A stretch of DNA of 26,237 bases from Pseudomonadota bacterium (GCA_023431055.1 JAEYXX010000058.1:1-26237); one strand, 5' to 3'; positions 1 to 7,941 are shown, counted from the first letter of the stretch. Notes: a model not told the origin generated them from the letters alone. Made by a program: numbers and translations.

Positions 1-90
1 AATAGACGGTTTCCACCCGGCCGCTGCGCTGGGTGGAGCCTCCGCGATTTTTCCTGATTTTTTCACGACCGCCTTAGTCGCCCTAGTCGG

Positions 91-125
91 CAGGGGTTCA
101 TGCGCAGCGCAAGCGCAGAACCCTG
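91..125 (+). promoter_or_regulatory. Leader hairpin upstream of ardA
   Basis: An imperfect inverted repeat sits just before the ardA ribosome binding site. CAGGGGTTC (91-99) pairs with GAACCCTG (118-125) with one bulged G, and TGCGC (101-105) pairs with GCGCA (113-117). AAGGAG (132-137) follows, 8 nt before the ATG. It may be an mRNA leader structure or an operator. Further left, TCCACCC (12-18) and GGGTGGA (31-37) form a hairpin with T-runs about 10 nt later, possibly the terminator of a gene beyond the edge. I see no gene in 1-145. Confidence 0.4.
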
Positions 126-145
126 AAGACGAAGGAGCGAAAGCC

Positions 146-658
146 ATGAGCAAAGAAATCAGGATCTTCGTTGCCGACCTGGCCGCCTATAACGCCGGTC
201 ACCTGCATGGCGTCTGGATCGACGCCACCCTGGAGCTGGACGACATTCAGGAACAGGTCGACGCCATGCTGGCGGCCTCGCCAGTCGAGGGTGCGGAAGA
301 GTTTGCCATCCACGATTTCGAGGGCTTCGACGGCTACCGCATCGGCGAGTACGAGGATCTTGAAAGCGCCCATGAGATCGCCTGCTTCATCGAGGAGTAT
401 CCCGCGTTCGGCGGCGCCCTGCTCGCTCACTTCAACGACCTGGAACAGGCGCGCAAGGCGGCCGAGGAGGATTACTGCGGCTGCTACAGCTCGCTGGCCG
501 ACTACGCCTAGGAGCTGACCGAGGAAACCACCAGCATTCCGCAGCACCTGGCCATGTACATCGACTACCGCGCCATGGCCCGCGACATGGAATACAGCGG
601 CGACGTGTTCACCCTGGAGACCGGCTTCGAGCAGATGCATGTGTTCTGGAATCGCTAA
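146..658 (+). pseudogene. ardA: ArdA-type anti-restriction protein, interrupted by an amber stop
   Basis: ArdA proteins are acidic DNA mimics that occupy and inhibit type I restriction-modification enzymes, usually about 165-170 residues long. The frame from ATG 146 reads as ArdA (start MSKEIRIFVADLAAYNAG, strongly acidic) until TAG at 509-511, after 121 codons. The same frame then continues without a shift through the conserved C-terminal region (IDYRAMARDME, then ending HVFWNR) to TAA at 656-658, giving 170 codons plus stop. TAG could be CAG or GAG changed by one base. AAGGAG at 132-137 supports the start. The truncated product would lack the C-terminal part used in dimerisation. It lies upstream of a type I system on the same element. 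The family call is firm; loss of function is inferred, and a read error or amber suppression is possible. Confidence 0.88.
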
Positions 659-666
659 CCCAGCGG

Positions 667-699
667 AAGGCACCGAGGCGACCCGGTGCCTTGTTTTTT
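667..699 (+). terminator. Rho-independent terminator after ardA
   Basis: AAGGCACCG (667-675) pairs perfectly with CGGTGCCTT (684-692) around an 8-nt loop. A T-rich run (691-699) follows directly. It starts 8 nt after the full-length ardA stop, so it closes the ardA transcript. Confidence 0.85.
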
Positions 700-812
700 G
701 CGCCCCTGTCCTGTCGGCCACCCGCGCGCCCACCCGGAAGGCAGATGCACGGGTGCGCGTCCCGGCAATCAGCCTGGAACAACCACGTTGTGCTGCCAGT
801 TGATTGAGACCG

Positions 813-935
813 TTACGGTCTTACGGTTTTGCCCAAATCCGTCGATCCGTATCCACGGATTTACGGATTTGTGGGGAAGCGGATCTGCGCTTTTACGGAT
901 TTACGGAAATCCGCCGATGCGGTTTTCCGGTTTTG
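813..935. repeat. 8-bp tandem repeat pairs on a 40-bp period
   Basis: The octamer TTACGGNN and close variants occur in tandem pairs. CGG begins at 816 and 824, 856 and 864, 896 and 904, and in a variant CGGTTTTC/CGGTTTTG pair at 920 and 928. The first three pairs are exactly 40 bp apart and every interval is a multiple of 8. Two inverted copies (ATCCGT at 837 and 845) also lie 8 bp apart, and 845-860 is a perfect interrupted palindrome. This looks like a protein-binding array, for example a replication, partition or operator site. Confidence 0.7.
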
Positions 936-1446
936 CAGAAAGCCGTAGAACTGCACCTTCGGAGACTGCAGCCACACAAGCCGCGTACCGCCCGTTGGGC
1001 GAGACTGCGAGACGCGAGCTCGCACACGAGCAGGCCAGGGTCTACCAATGAGGCCCGCCGGTTACCCTTGAGCCCCACTCAACGACAGCGGCCAGAAACG
1101 CCTCCAGAGCCCCCTAGAACGCTCCAACCGCTTTCCCCCATCTGTTCCCCCTCCCAAGTCATCTGAAGCGTTTCAACCCGCTCCTGGACCGTTTCCGGCA
1201 AACGCGCACAGGCTCGGAGGATGGCCATTAGCGCTAACTCCAGCACGAGGACGATGCGCCGCAGATTGTGACGCCTCTCCTGAGCGCAGTTATCTCGAGC
1301 CTGCCCGCACCCAGCTCCGGGATCGGCACCAACCCCAGCCTGGGAAACCGCTGAAACATCGCAGCGCTTGCCCCCCAGGCGAGCGGATCTCCGGCGCGTG
1401 CCGTCAACGGCACGGGGATATCTTCTGGAAAAGCTGTGAATTCAGT

Positions 1447-1509
1447 CGTGCTATCAGGCGCACGACGGCACGTGCTATCAGGCGCATCACTCTCGTGCTA
1501 TCAGGCGCA
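1447..1509 (+). repeat. Three 16-bp iterons, CGTGCTATCAGGCGCA
   Basis: Identical 16-bp copies lie at 1447-1462, 1471-1486 and 1494-1509, with start-to-start spacing of 24 and 23 bp. Such spacing is typical of Rep-binding iterons in plasmid origins. They precede an AT-rich tract and a parA gene, which is the usual order around a theta-type origin. No rep gene is visible in the window. Confidence 0.75.
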
Positions 1510-1553
1510 CGAACTTCTCTACAGGCCACGGCTGGCGTGGCTTCCAGCCTCCC

Positions 1554-1589
1554 TTAACTTAACTAACTTAAAAGCTCTAACTTGTTATT
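1554..1589. other. AT-rich tract, candidate DNA unwinding element
   Basis: About 36 bp of low GC with repeated TTAACT/TAACTTA units stands out in GC-rich surroundings, starting 45 bp after the last iteron. Iterons plus an adjacent AT-rich repeat tract is the classic layout of an iteron plasmid origin. The origin role is inferred from layout alone. Confidence 0.45.
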
Positions 1590-1595
1590 GGGGCA

Positions 1596-1617
1596 GCGCC
1601 TGTGTGTGGACAGGTGC
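1596..1617. promoter_or_regulatory. Inverted repeat upstream of parA, possible operator
   Basis: GCGCCTGT (1596-1603) and ACAGGTGC (1610-1617) match as inverted arms at 7 of 8 positions around a 6-nt spacer. It ends 33 bp before the parA start. Partition operons are commonly autoregulated from such sites. A second element, GGCCGG (1633-1638) and CCGGCC (1645-1650), forms a hairpin whose loop GGAGAT is the ribosome binding site, directly against the ATG. Confidence 0.4.
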
Positions 1618-1650
1618 TAATCGGAGCAGCCTGGCCGGGGAGATCCGGCC

Positions 1651-2286
1651 ATGATCATGGCCCTGCTCAACCAGAAAGGCGGGTGAGCAAGACCACCCTG
1701 GCCACCCATATCGCTGGCGAACTGGCCCTGAGCGGACAGAACGTCATCCTGCTCGATGCCGACCCGCAGGGCTCGGCACTAGACTGGACGCAACTGCGCA
1801 GCCAGCAGGGCTTATCCAGGCTGTTCAGCGCCGTCGGCCTGACGCGTGAGACGCTACACCAAGAAGCCCCGGAGCTGGCTCGTCGATAATCACGTGATCA
1901 TCGACGAGCCACCGCGCATCGCCGCCCTCGCCCGCTCAGCGTTGCTGGCGGCAGATCGCGTGTTGATCCCGGTGCAGCCAAGCCCCTCCGACCTGTGGGC
2001 CAGCGCGGAGATGGTGAACCTGATCCGCGAAGCGCAGGTGTTCAGGCCCACACTGCGCGCGGCGTTCGCTATCAATCGTCGCGTCAGCACCACGGTGATT
2101 GACCACGAAGCGCGCGGCGCCTTGGCCGACCAACCGCTGCCGGCACTGCAGACGGAAGTACGCCAGCGCATCGTCTTCGCCGAGAGTGTGGCGGCCGGTC
2201 GCCTGGCCCGCGAACTGGCACCGGACAGCGCCGCTGCGCGCGAGGTCAGCAGCCTGGTCGACGAGTTGCTGAGGTGGTCGCCATAA
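1651..2286 (+). pseudogene. parA: ParA-family partition ATPase, broken by two frameshifts
   Basis: ParA-family deviant-Walker ATPases segregate plasmids and integrative elements. The frame opens at ATG 1651 and runs to TGA 1684-1686, within the Walker A motif (KGG then VSKTT in the next frame). Restoring one base near 1683 joins it to the frame ending at TAA 1887-1889 (LLDADPQGSALDW is the conserved Walker A' region). Restoring two bases near 1888 then joins it to the frame ending at 2286 (HVIIDEPPRIAAL, VLIPVQPSPSDLWAS). The repaired gene would be 212 residues, normal for short ParA proteins. The usual glycine of DGPP is glutamate here. The lesions total three missing bases. It is probably decayed; two read errors are the alternative. 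Its start overlaps nothing; the small parB-like gene overlaps its end. Confidence 0.85.
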
Positions 2287-2489
2287 GCGGCAAGCGCATC
2301 GGCGCACGTCCGCTGACCGATCCACAAGCCGAATCCTGGATACACCAGGGCGCCGCCCTCGACAGCGCTCGGCTGACGCTGGACGTGACGCCGGCGCTGC
2401 GCACGCGCATCAAGCTGGCGGCCTTCGAGCGCGGCGTGACCATGGCGGAAATGCTGCGCGAGGTGCTGAAGAAGCAGGCCACGTCATGA
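2274..2489 (+). CDS. Small ribbon-helix-helix protein, ParB/ParG-like partition partner
   Basis: This 71-residue protein begins with GTG and overlaps the parA stop by 13 nt, suggesting translational coupling. The C-terminal half (about residues 30-68) has ribbon-helix-helix form: a strand (ARLTLDV), a helix (TPALRTRIKLAAFERG), a turn, then a second helix (TMAEMLREVLKKQ). Small proteins with a flexible basic N-terminus and this fold bind centromere-like sites and repress partition operons next to ParA genes. Position and fold therefore suggest the centromere-binding partner. The frame is intact although parA is broken, so it may survive as a repressor. The exact family is not recognised, and the GTG start is set mainly by the overlap. 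Confidence 0.7.
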   Translation: MVAISGKRIGARPLTDPQAESWIHQGAALDSARLTLDVTPALRTRIKLAAFERGVTMAEMLREVLKKQATS

Positions 2490-3534
2490 CGCCGGGGACT
2501 CACCAGGCATGGCGACCGCTGACACTACTCGCAGGCGCATGTTCGCCCCAGGTTCGACAGCGCTCGCAACGTCGCCACCACGGCTGATCCACAAAAGGTC
2601 CGACAGCGTCCCTGACGGCAGGTATCGCACTTCGCCGGCCAATTCACTGGCGCCTGGCGATCTGATGCTGGTTCACCTACTACTGGAGGAATGCAATGGC
2701 TGCGCAGCACGGCTACCTGCCGGCGAATGCACCGCCATTGAAGACCGTGGCGGCGATGGTGCCACAGCACATGTGCATGCAAGAGAGTCAGGTGCTGTGC
2801 ACATCAATGGCGTCCTTATTGCCTGGCTCTTGCGCAGGGATCGACAGAGTCGCGCGCTGCTAGTCTGGCAGGCCTGTCGGCGCTTGGTTGGTGATGAATG
2901 CTCCGGCTCAGCAGCACCAACCCGAAGTCATTCCACAGTCGTTACTTAGGTCCGTTGTCTGTCGGCGCGGTGATCGTTCGGGCGCAGCTCTTGAGGTCAG
3001 ACTCATTTCTGATGAGCTGTCGATTGTCGCGTCGATCTGGATGTCGATAGCGTGTGCTCAGCCTGCGCATTCAAGCACCGCGGCCCCGCGGATACCTCTG
3101 CCCTCGGCTACCACCCAGCGACTGCGAGATCCTTAGTATCCCCCAGCCTGATTACCCTGTTCAGGAGCACAAAGGCACGGAAAAAGCGGAGGGCAAGATA
3201 AAAGGAGGCGGCACTTCGTTGGCCTGGAAAGCAGTCTGCACGGGGGTTGGAGACGGCACCCAATCAATGCGTCTGCGTGCCGCCTACACCGCAAACCTGC
3301 GCCAGCACTGGCTCTGAGGCGTGCCTAACACGCCAAACTACGATCAGGCTGGAGATTCTCTGGATGGTCTTGCATTGACGGTTAGCTGTACGGCCAGCTA
3401 GCCGATACGCACTGGGTCACCGAGTGGCTCAATGCCATGGTCAAACTCGGCTCATCTTGGTTAAGCTGCCCTCACTTACGCACGATAAAGCCATACAGGG
3501 CTTATTAAGTGGGAACGCAACCGAAGGATCGATC
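2490..3534. other. About 1 kb without a recognisable gene
   Basis: Open frames here are short and arginine/proline-rich, and I recognise none as a family. The best small candidate is ATG 2696 to TAG 2863, about 55 codons behind GGAGGA (2685-2690), but its sequence looks unremarkable. A frame starting near 2888 (MNAPAQQHQPEVIPQSLL after an ATG at 2891) has a protein-like first 20 residues and then loses character, as would a truncated gene. I see no terminator or strong promoter. It may be an eroded junction where the restriction cassette joined the backbone. Confidence 0.4.
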
Positions 3535-6500
3535 ATGGCGGCCAGCAGTAACTTTGCCTTTCTCCAGGAGCACGACCCCGTTTTCCTGCAGCTTGCGAGC
3601 ACAGCCGAGCAGGTCTTCGCCAGCGACCCCAACACCACGCTGATCAAACTGCGCCAACTTGGCGAAGCGCTGGCTCAGGACTTGGCCAGCCGCGCCGGTA
3701 TCGAGTTCGATGCCACCACTACGCAGTCCGACCTACTCTACAAGCTCAGCCGCGAGATCCAGCTGGATCAGAACATCCGCAGCCTGTTCCACACTCTGCG
3801 CGTCGAGGGCAACCGAGCCACCCATGAGTTCCGCACCCAGCATCGCGAGGCAATGGATGGTTTGAAGGTCGCCCGCGCTCTGGCCATCTGGTATCACCAG
3901 TCGTTCGGCAAGAATGCTCATGCGTTCAAACCTGGCCCCTTCGTCACCCCCTCAGATCCCAGCGCACCGCTGCGCGATCTGCAAAGCCAAATCGAACAGC
4001 TCAAGACGCAGCTCAGCGAGTCCAGCCAGCAACTGGAGAGCAACCAGAAGCTGGCCGACCTGCTCAAGCAGGAGGCTGAAGAATACGCCGTGCTTGCCGA
4101 GCAGATGGATGCCGAATCACGCAGCCATAAGCAGCTAGCAGCTGAACACGAAGCCGCATTGCAAAAGCTGCGCAGCGAGCACGAACAAAGCCTCAAAGCC
4201 CTGCAGCAGCAGCTGGCTGCCCAGCCACAAGCCAGCCAACAGGTCGCCAAGCTGACTCAGCAGGCCAGCAGCAGCTTCGATCTATCCGAAGACCTGACCC
4301 GTATCTTGATCGACCAGCAGTTGATCGACGCTGGCTGGGAGGCAGACTCCCTCGACCTCACCTACGGCAAGGGAGCGCGCCCGGAGAAGGGCAAGAACAA
4401 GGCCATCGCCGAGTGGCCCACCAGCAGCCCCAAAGCATGCGCCGACTATGTACTGTTCGCCGGTCTCACGCCCATTGCCATCGTTGAAGCCAAGCGCAAG
4501 CGCATCAATATCGCCGATCGCATTCCCCAGGCCGAGCGCTATGCCCGTGAGTTCAACTTGGCGGCCGAGCATCAACAGCCCTGGCTGCTGGCGGGTCAGA
4601 CGCAGCCCTGGAACGATGGCCAGGGTGGTCACTTCCGCGTGCCCTTTGCCTTTGCCTGCAACGGCCGGCCCTTTATCAAGCAGCTCGCCGAACAGTCCGG
4701 CACCTGGTTCCGTGACCTGCGTAGCCCGGCCAACACGCGCAGGCCGCTGCCTGACTTCCACACCCCGAATGACCTGCTCGACCTGCTCAAACGCAGCCAG
4801 GCAGACGCCGAGGCCAAGCTCAAGGCCGAAGGCTTCTCCTACCTCAAGCTGCGCGACTACCAGGAGAAAGCCATCCAGGCCGTGGAGCAGGCCCTGGCCA
4901 ACAATCAGCGTGACTGCCTGCTGGCCATGGCCACCGGCACCGGTAAAACCCGCACCATCATTGGCCTGATGTACCGATTCCTGAAAGCCGAGCGCTTCAA
5001 ACGCATCCTGTTTCTGGTCGACCGCAGCGCCCTCGGCCAGCAAGCCATCGACGCGTTCAACGACACCACGCTTGAGCAGAACCACACCCTGGCGCAGATC
5101 TACGACATCAAAGAGTTGGGCGACATGGCCGCCGAGGCGGAGACCCGCGTCCAGGTCGCTACCGTGCAAGCCATGGTCAGCCGCATCTTCCGCTCGGATA
5201 ACCCGCCGCCCGTGGGCGAATTCGACTGCATCATCGTTGACGAAGCCCACCGGGGTTATACCCTCGACCAGGAAATGACCGAAGGTGAGTTGGCCGTGCG
5301 TGATCACAGCCAGTACCTCTCGCAATACCGCCGCGTGCTCGACCACTTCGACGCCTGCCGCATCGGCCTCACCGCCACCCCGGCCAAGCACACCAGCGAA
5401 ATTTTCGGCAAACCGGTATTCACCTACAGCTACCGCGAAGCAGTGGCCGACGACTGGCTGGTGGATCACGAACCACCGATCCGCTATGAAACCCAGCTCA
5501 GCAAGCACGGTATCCGCTTCGAGAAAGGCGAGTCGGTCAGCGTCATCAACACCCAGACCGGCGAAGTCGACGTAGCCGAGCTGGAAGATGAACTCAACTT
5601 CAACATCGAGTCGTTCAACCGCCGCGTGATCACCCCAGCCTTCGACAAGGTCATCTGCGATGAGCTGGCCAAGGAGCTGGACCCCTTTGGCGAAGAGAAG
5701 ACCATGATCTTCTGCGTCAACCAGGCCCACGCCGAACGGGTGAAGAACCTGCTCGACGATGCCTTCAAAGAGGCCTACGGCGAGCAATACAACGAAGCGG
5801 CCGTGCGCATCATCACCGGGCAAAGCGACAAGGTTGAGCAGCTTATTCGCCGCTACAAGAACGAGCCCAACCCCAATATCGCCATCACCGTCGACCTGCT
5901 CACCACCGGTATCGACGTACCGAAGATCTGCAACCTGGTCTTCATGCGCCGGGTGCGCTCACGCATCCTCTACGAGCAGATGAAAGGCCGTGCCACCCGC
6001 CGCTGCGACGACATCGGCAAAACCGTATTCCGCATCTACGACCCCGTCGACCTCTATGCCAGCCTGGAAGCGGTCGACACCATGAAGCCCCTGGTGAAGA
6101 ACCCCAACATCAGCCTGGAGCAACTGGTCAGCGAACTCACCAGCGGAGCCAGCCATGACGCCCCTGGCAGTCAGGACGACAGCAGCCACGCCCATGACGT
6201 GCTTGACCAGCTGAGCCAGCGCGTCATGCGCATCCTGCGCAAGGCCCAGCACAAGGCCGAGGACAAACCCACGCTGAAGCAAAAGCTCGATGAGCTGCAG
6301 GATGCCTGGGGGGTCGAACCTGCCCAACTGCACAAACACCTGCACGACCTCGGCCCACAGCAAGCCGCCAACTTCGTCCGCCAGCACAGCCAGTTGCTCA
6401 ATCAGCTCGCCGCCGTCAGCGCCCTGCTCGGCTCGGAGAACTACCCGGTTATCTCCACCCACAGCGACGAACTGTTAGTGCGTGAGCAGAACTACGGACA

Positions 6501-7011
6501 AAACCAAAAGCCGGCTGACTACCTGGAAAGCTTCAACGACTTTATTCGCAGCCAGCTCAACCAGTCCGCCGCCCTTGGCGTGGTGGTCAACCGCCCCAAG
6601 GACCTAACCCGCGAGCAACTGCGCGAAGTCCGCCTGCTGCTCGACCAGCACGGTTTCAGCGAAGCCAGCCTGAAAAGCGCCTGGCGCAACCAGACCAACC
6701 AGGAAATCGCCGCCAGCATCATCGGCTACATTCGCCAGGCGGCCATCGGCGAAGCCCTGCTGCCCTTCGATCAACGCGTAGCCAAGGCCATGCAGACCAT
6801 CTACGCCCAGCAACCCTGGACACCCGTGCAACGCAAATGGCTGGATCGCCTGGCCAAGCAACTGGTGCATGAAGTGGTCATCGACCCGCAGCAGGTCAAC
6901 GATGCTTTCCGCAACGATGGCGGCCTCAAGGCGCTGGATCGCAATCTGGGCGGCAACCTGGATACGGTACTGGACACGCTCAACCAACATCTCTGGCCCC
7001 AGGCCAGCTAA
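3535..7011 (+). CDS. hsdR: Type I restriction endonuclease subunit R
   Basis: HsdR is the translocating, DNA-cleaving subunit of a type I restriction-modification complex. The 1158-residue protein starts at ATG 3535, with AAGGA at 3524-3528; the frame extends to a GTG at 3424, but those 37 residues look non-coding. An N-terminal DUF4145-like region (about 10-115) is followed by a long glutamine-rich coiled coil (about 145-245). The nuclease domain shows D304 (ADYVLF) and E318-x-K320 (VEAKRK). The helicase has Walker A ATGTGKT (466-472), DEAH (569-572), TATP soon after, and motif VI GRATR (818-822). The C-terminal part fits the EcoEI_R_C family, so an EcoEI/KpnAI-like R subunit is likely. All key motifs are intact. 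The modification genes are separated from it by about 2.8 kb of other genes. Confidence 0.96.
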   Translation: MAASSNFAFLQEHDPVFLQLASTAEQVFASDPNTTLIKLRQLGEALAQDLASRAGIEFDATTTQSDLLYKLSREIQLDQNIRSLFHTLRVEGNRATHEFRTQHREAMDGLKVARALAIWYHQSFGKNAHAFKPGPFVTPSDPSAPLRDLQSQIEQLKTQLSESSQQLESNQKLADLLKQEAEEYAVLAEQMDAESRSHKQLAAEHEAALQKLRSEHEQSLKALQQQLAAQPQASQQVAKLTQQASSSFDLSEDLTRILIDQQLIDAGWEADSLDLTYGKGARPEKGKNKAIAEWPTSSPKACADYVLFAGLTPIAIVEAKRKRINIADRIPQAERYAREFNLAAEHQQPWLLAGQTQPWNDGQGGHFRVPFAFACNGRPFIKQLAEQSGTWFRDLRSPANTRRPLPDFHTPNDLLDLLKRSQADAEAKLKAEGFSYLKLRDYQEKAIQAVEQALANNQRDCLLAMATGTGKTRTIIGLMYRFLKAERFKRILFLVDRSALGQQAIDAFNDTTLEQNHTLAQIYDIKELGDMAAEAETRVQVATVQAMVSRIFRSDNPPPVGEFDCIIVDEAHRGYTLDQEMTEGELAVRDHSQYLSQYRRVLDHFDACRIGLTATPAKHTSEIFGKPVFTYSYREAVADDWLVDHEPPIRYETQLSKHGIRFEKGESVSVINTQTGEVDVAELEDELNFNIESFNRRVITPAFDKVICDELAKELDPFGEEKTMIFCVNQAHAERVKNLLDDAFKEAYGEQYNEAAVRIITGQSDKVEQLIRRYKNEPNPNIAITVDLLTTGIDVPKICNLVFMRRVRSRILYEQMKGRATRRCDDIGKTVFRIYDPVDLYASLEAVDTMKPLVKNPNISLEQLVSELTSGASHDAPGSQDDSSHAHDVLDQLSQRVMRILRKAQHKAEDKPTLKQKLDELQDAWGVEPAQLHKHLHDLGPQQAANFVRQHSQLLNQLAAVSALLGSENYPVISTHSDELLVREQNYGQNQKPADYLESFNDFIRSQLNQSAALGVVVNRPKDLTREQLREVRLLLDQHGFSEASLKSAWRNQTNQEIAASIIGYIRQAAIGEALLPFDQRVAKAMQTIYAQQPWTPVQRKWLDRLAKQLVHEVVIDPQQVNDAFRNDGGLKALDRNLGGNLDTVLDTLNQHLWPQAS

Positions 7012-7032
7012 CCCAACGGCAAGGAAGTCCCC

Positions 7033-7692
7033 ATGCAAAAGCTCCCCCAAACCCTAATTGGCAGCGTGCTGCTTGGTGCCTACTCCCTGGCCCAGGCGAC
7101 CACCGTGGCTGAAGTGTTCAACGGCGAAATGCTCGGCACTAACCAGCGCTACTTCGAGTCCATTGCGGGCATTCCCCGCGAATCTTTTGGCGACGAGCAC
7201 AAGTTCCGCGTTCAGGGCTGCAACATCACCGCCACCATTACTGAAGACACCGTCAGTGCGTTGCGCCTGGAACTAACCCCCCAATGCCAAGCCGACCTGA
7301 CCCAATTCGTTGGCGACTACGCTCCGGCCCCTGGCCAACCCCTGACTTTCGGTGCTTTTGAACAAGCCTCTGGCGGCGGCTTGAGCTACCACGCCGATTG
7401 CCTGAGCGGTTGCGGAAACTCATACGACCCATCCGTTTACGGCCACTGGGAAGGCCCGCGCGCTGTCGATTTTATGGAAGTGCTGCTGGAAGCCGTGCAG
7501 GTTGAGGACGCTGCCATTGAGGCCGCCGATATCTGGCGTAACCAGATGATCAAGACCATGGGCGAGGACTGGGTTATGGATGGCCAGTTCAACTGCAACC
7601 GCCAGTTCGACCCCGTTGCCCGCCAAGCCCTCAACGCTGTTCAGGTCACAGCCGTCACTGTCGGCCAGCAACTGCGGGTACCTGGCTGCTGA
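7033..7692 (+). CDS. Secreted six-cysteine protein of unknown function
   Basis: The 219-residue product begins 21 nt after the hsdR stop, with AAGGA (7021-7025) 7 nt from the ATG, so it is probably cotranscribed with hsdR. Residues 1-22 form a classical signal peptide: basic start, hydrophobic core, and an AQA cleavage site before TT. The mature part has six cysteines (63, 85, 123, 127, 188, 219), the last being the final residue, which fits three disulfides in the periplasm. There is no lipobox or further membrane segment. I recognise no family. An exported protein inside a cytoplasmic restriction locus is odd; it may be a passenger, or may act at the envelope against phage or plasmid entry. 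That role is pure inference. Confidence 0.8.
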   Translation: MQKLPQTLIGSVLLGAYSLAQATTVAEVFNGEMLGTNQRYFESIAGIPRESFGDEHKFRVQGCNITATITEDTVSALRLELTPQCQADLTQFVGDYAPAPGQPLTFGAFEQASGGGLSYHADCLSGCGNSYDPSVYGHWEGPRAVDFMEVLLEAVQVEDAAIEAADIWRNQMIKTMGEDWVMDGQFNCNRQFDPVARQALNAVQVTAVTVGQQLRVPGC

Positions 7693-7726
7693 AACGAAAC
7701 GCAGAGCCGGTTAGCCCACACAATCA

Positions 7727-7775
7727 GCTCACCCAATGAGCCGAATAAACCTGCTAATCGGCTCATTGGGTGAGC
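7727..7775. repeat. Perfect 18-bp inverted repeat, strong hairpin
   Basis: GCTCACCCAATGAGCCGA (7727-7744) is exactly complementary to TCGGCTCATTGGGTGAGC (7758-7775) with a 13-nt loop. No T-run follows on either strand, so it is not a classic intrinsic terminator. It sits 34 nt after the secreted-protein gene and may stop or stabilise the hsdR transcript, or be a protein-binding site. The rest of 7776-7860 shows nothing. Confidence 0.75.
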
Positions 7776-7883
7776 AACCCGTCGGCACCCCATCCTGCCC
7801 CCGGCCGCACAGCCTCCCCCGCTGCGGGAGCGCCAAGCACAACTCGCTCGCCTCGAAACGCTAAGACCCCTCTATTTTTAAGC

Positions 7884-7912
7884 TTGCTAAAAAATTAGTT
7901 AAAGCAAAGAAT
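7884..7912 (+). promoter_or_regulatory. Candidate sigma-70 promoter of the ATPase/TOPRIM pair
   Basis: TTGCTA (7884-7889) and AAGAAT (7907-7912) are separated by 17 bp within an AT-rich stretch (about 7868-7941) directly before the ATPase gene. Each hexamer matches consensus at 4 of 6 positions. The preceding hairpin supports a separate transcription unit. Confidence 0.35.
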
Positions 7913-7941
7913 CGACAAAATTTCGTTAGAAGCCGAAGAAT

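Larger units (their letters stand above)
659..1650. other. Non-coding stretch with repeat arrays, origin-like region
   Basis: No convincing gene lies between ardA and parA. The stretch holds the ardA terminator, an 8-bp-phased repeat array (about 813-935), three 16-bp iterons (1447-1509), an AT-rich tract (1554-1589) and an inverted repeat before parA (1596-1617). On the minus strand a frame ending at TGA 1081-1079 is open back to about 1440. Its last roughly 60 codons look moderately protein-like, but it has no clear start or ribosome binding site and I recognise no family; it could be the decayed end of a replication gene. Regions 936-1440 otherwise show nothing I can name. Confidence 0.5.

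Noticed and set aside
893..1166. Short frames across the octamer repeat region
   Set aside because: Their repeated residues simply reflect the DNA repeats and none has a ribosome binding site.
1228..1237. TTAGCGCTAA palindrome resembling a KorB operator
   Set aside because: The KorB site is the 13-bp TTTAGCSGCTAAA; this one lacks the central base and outer pairs and there is no korB gene in view.
2509..2949. 146-codon open frame after the ribbon-helix-helix gene
   Set aside because: No family, no good ribosome binding site and arginine/alanine-rich composition; not supported as a gene.
3424..3534. 37-residue N-terminal extension of HsdR from GTG
   Set aside because: The ATG at 3535 has a good ribosome binding site and starts family-like sequence; the extension does not.
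4282..5823. 513-codon open frame on the minus strand inside hsdR
   Set aside because: It lies opposite strongly conserved HsdR motifs, has no ribosome binding site and is the usual antisense shadow of a GC-rich gene.
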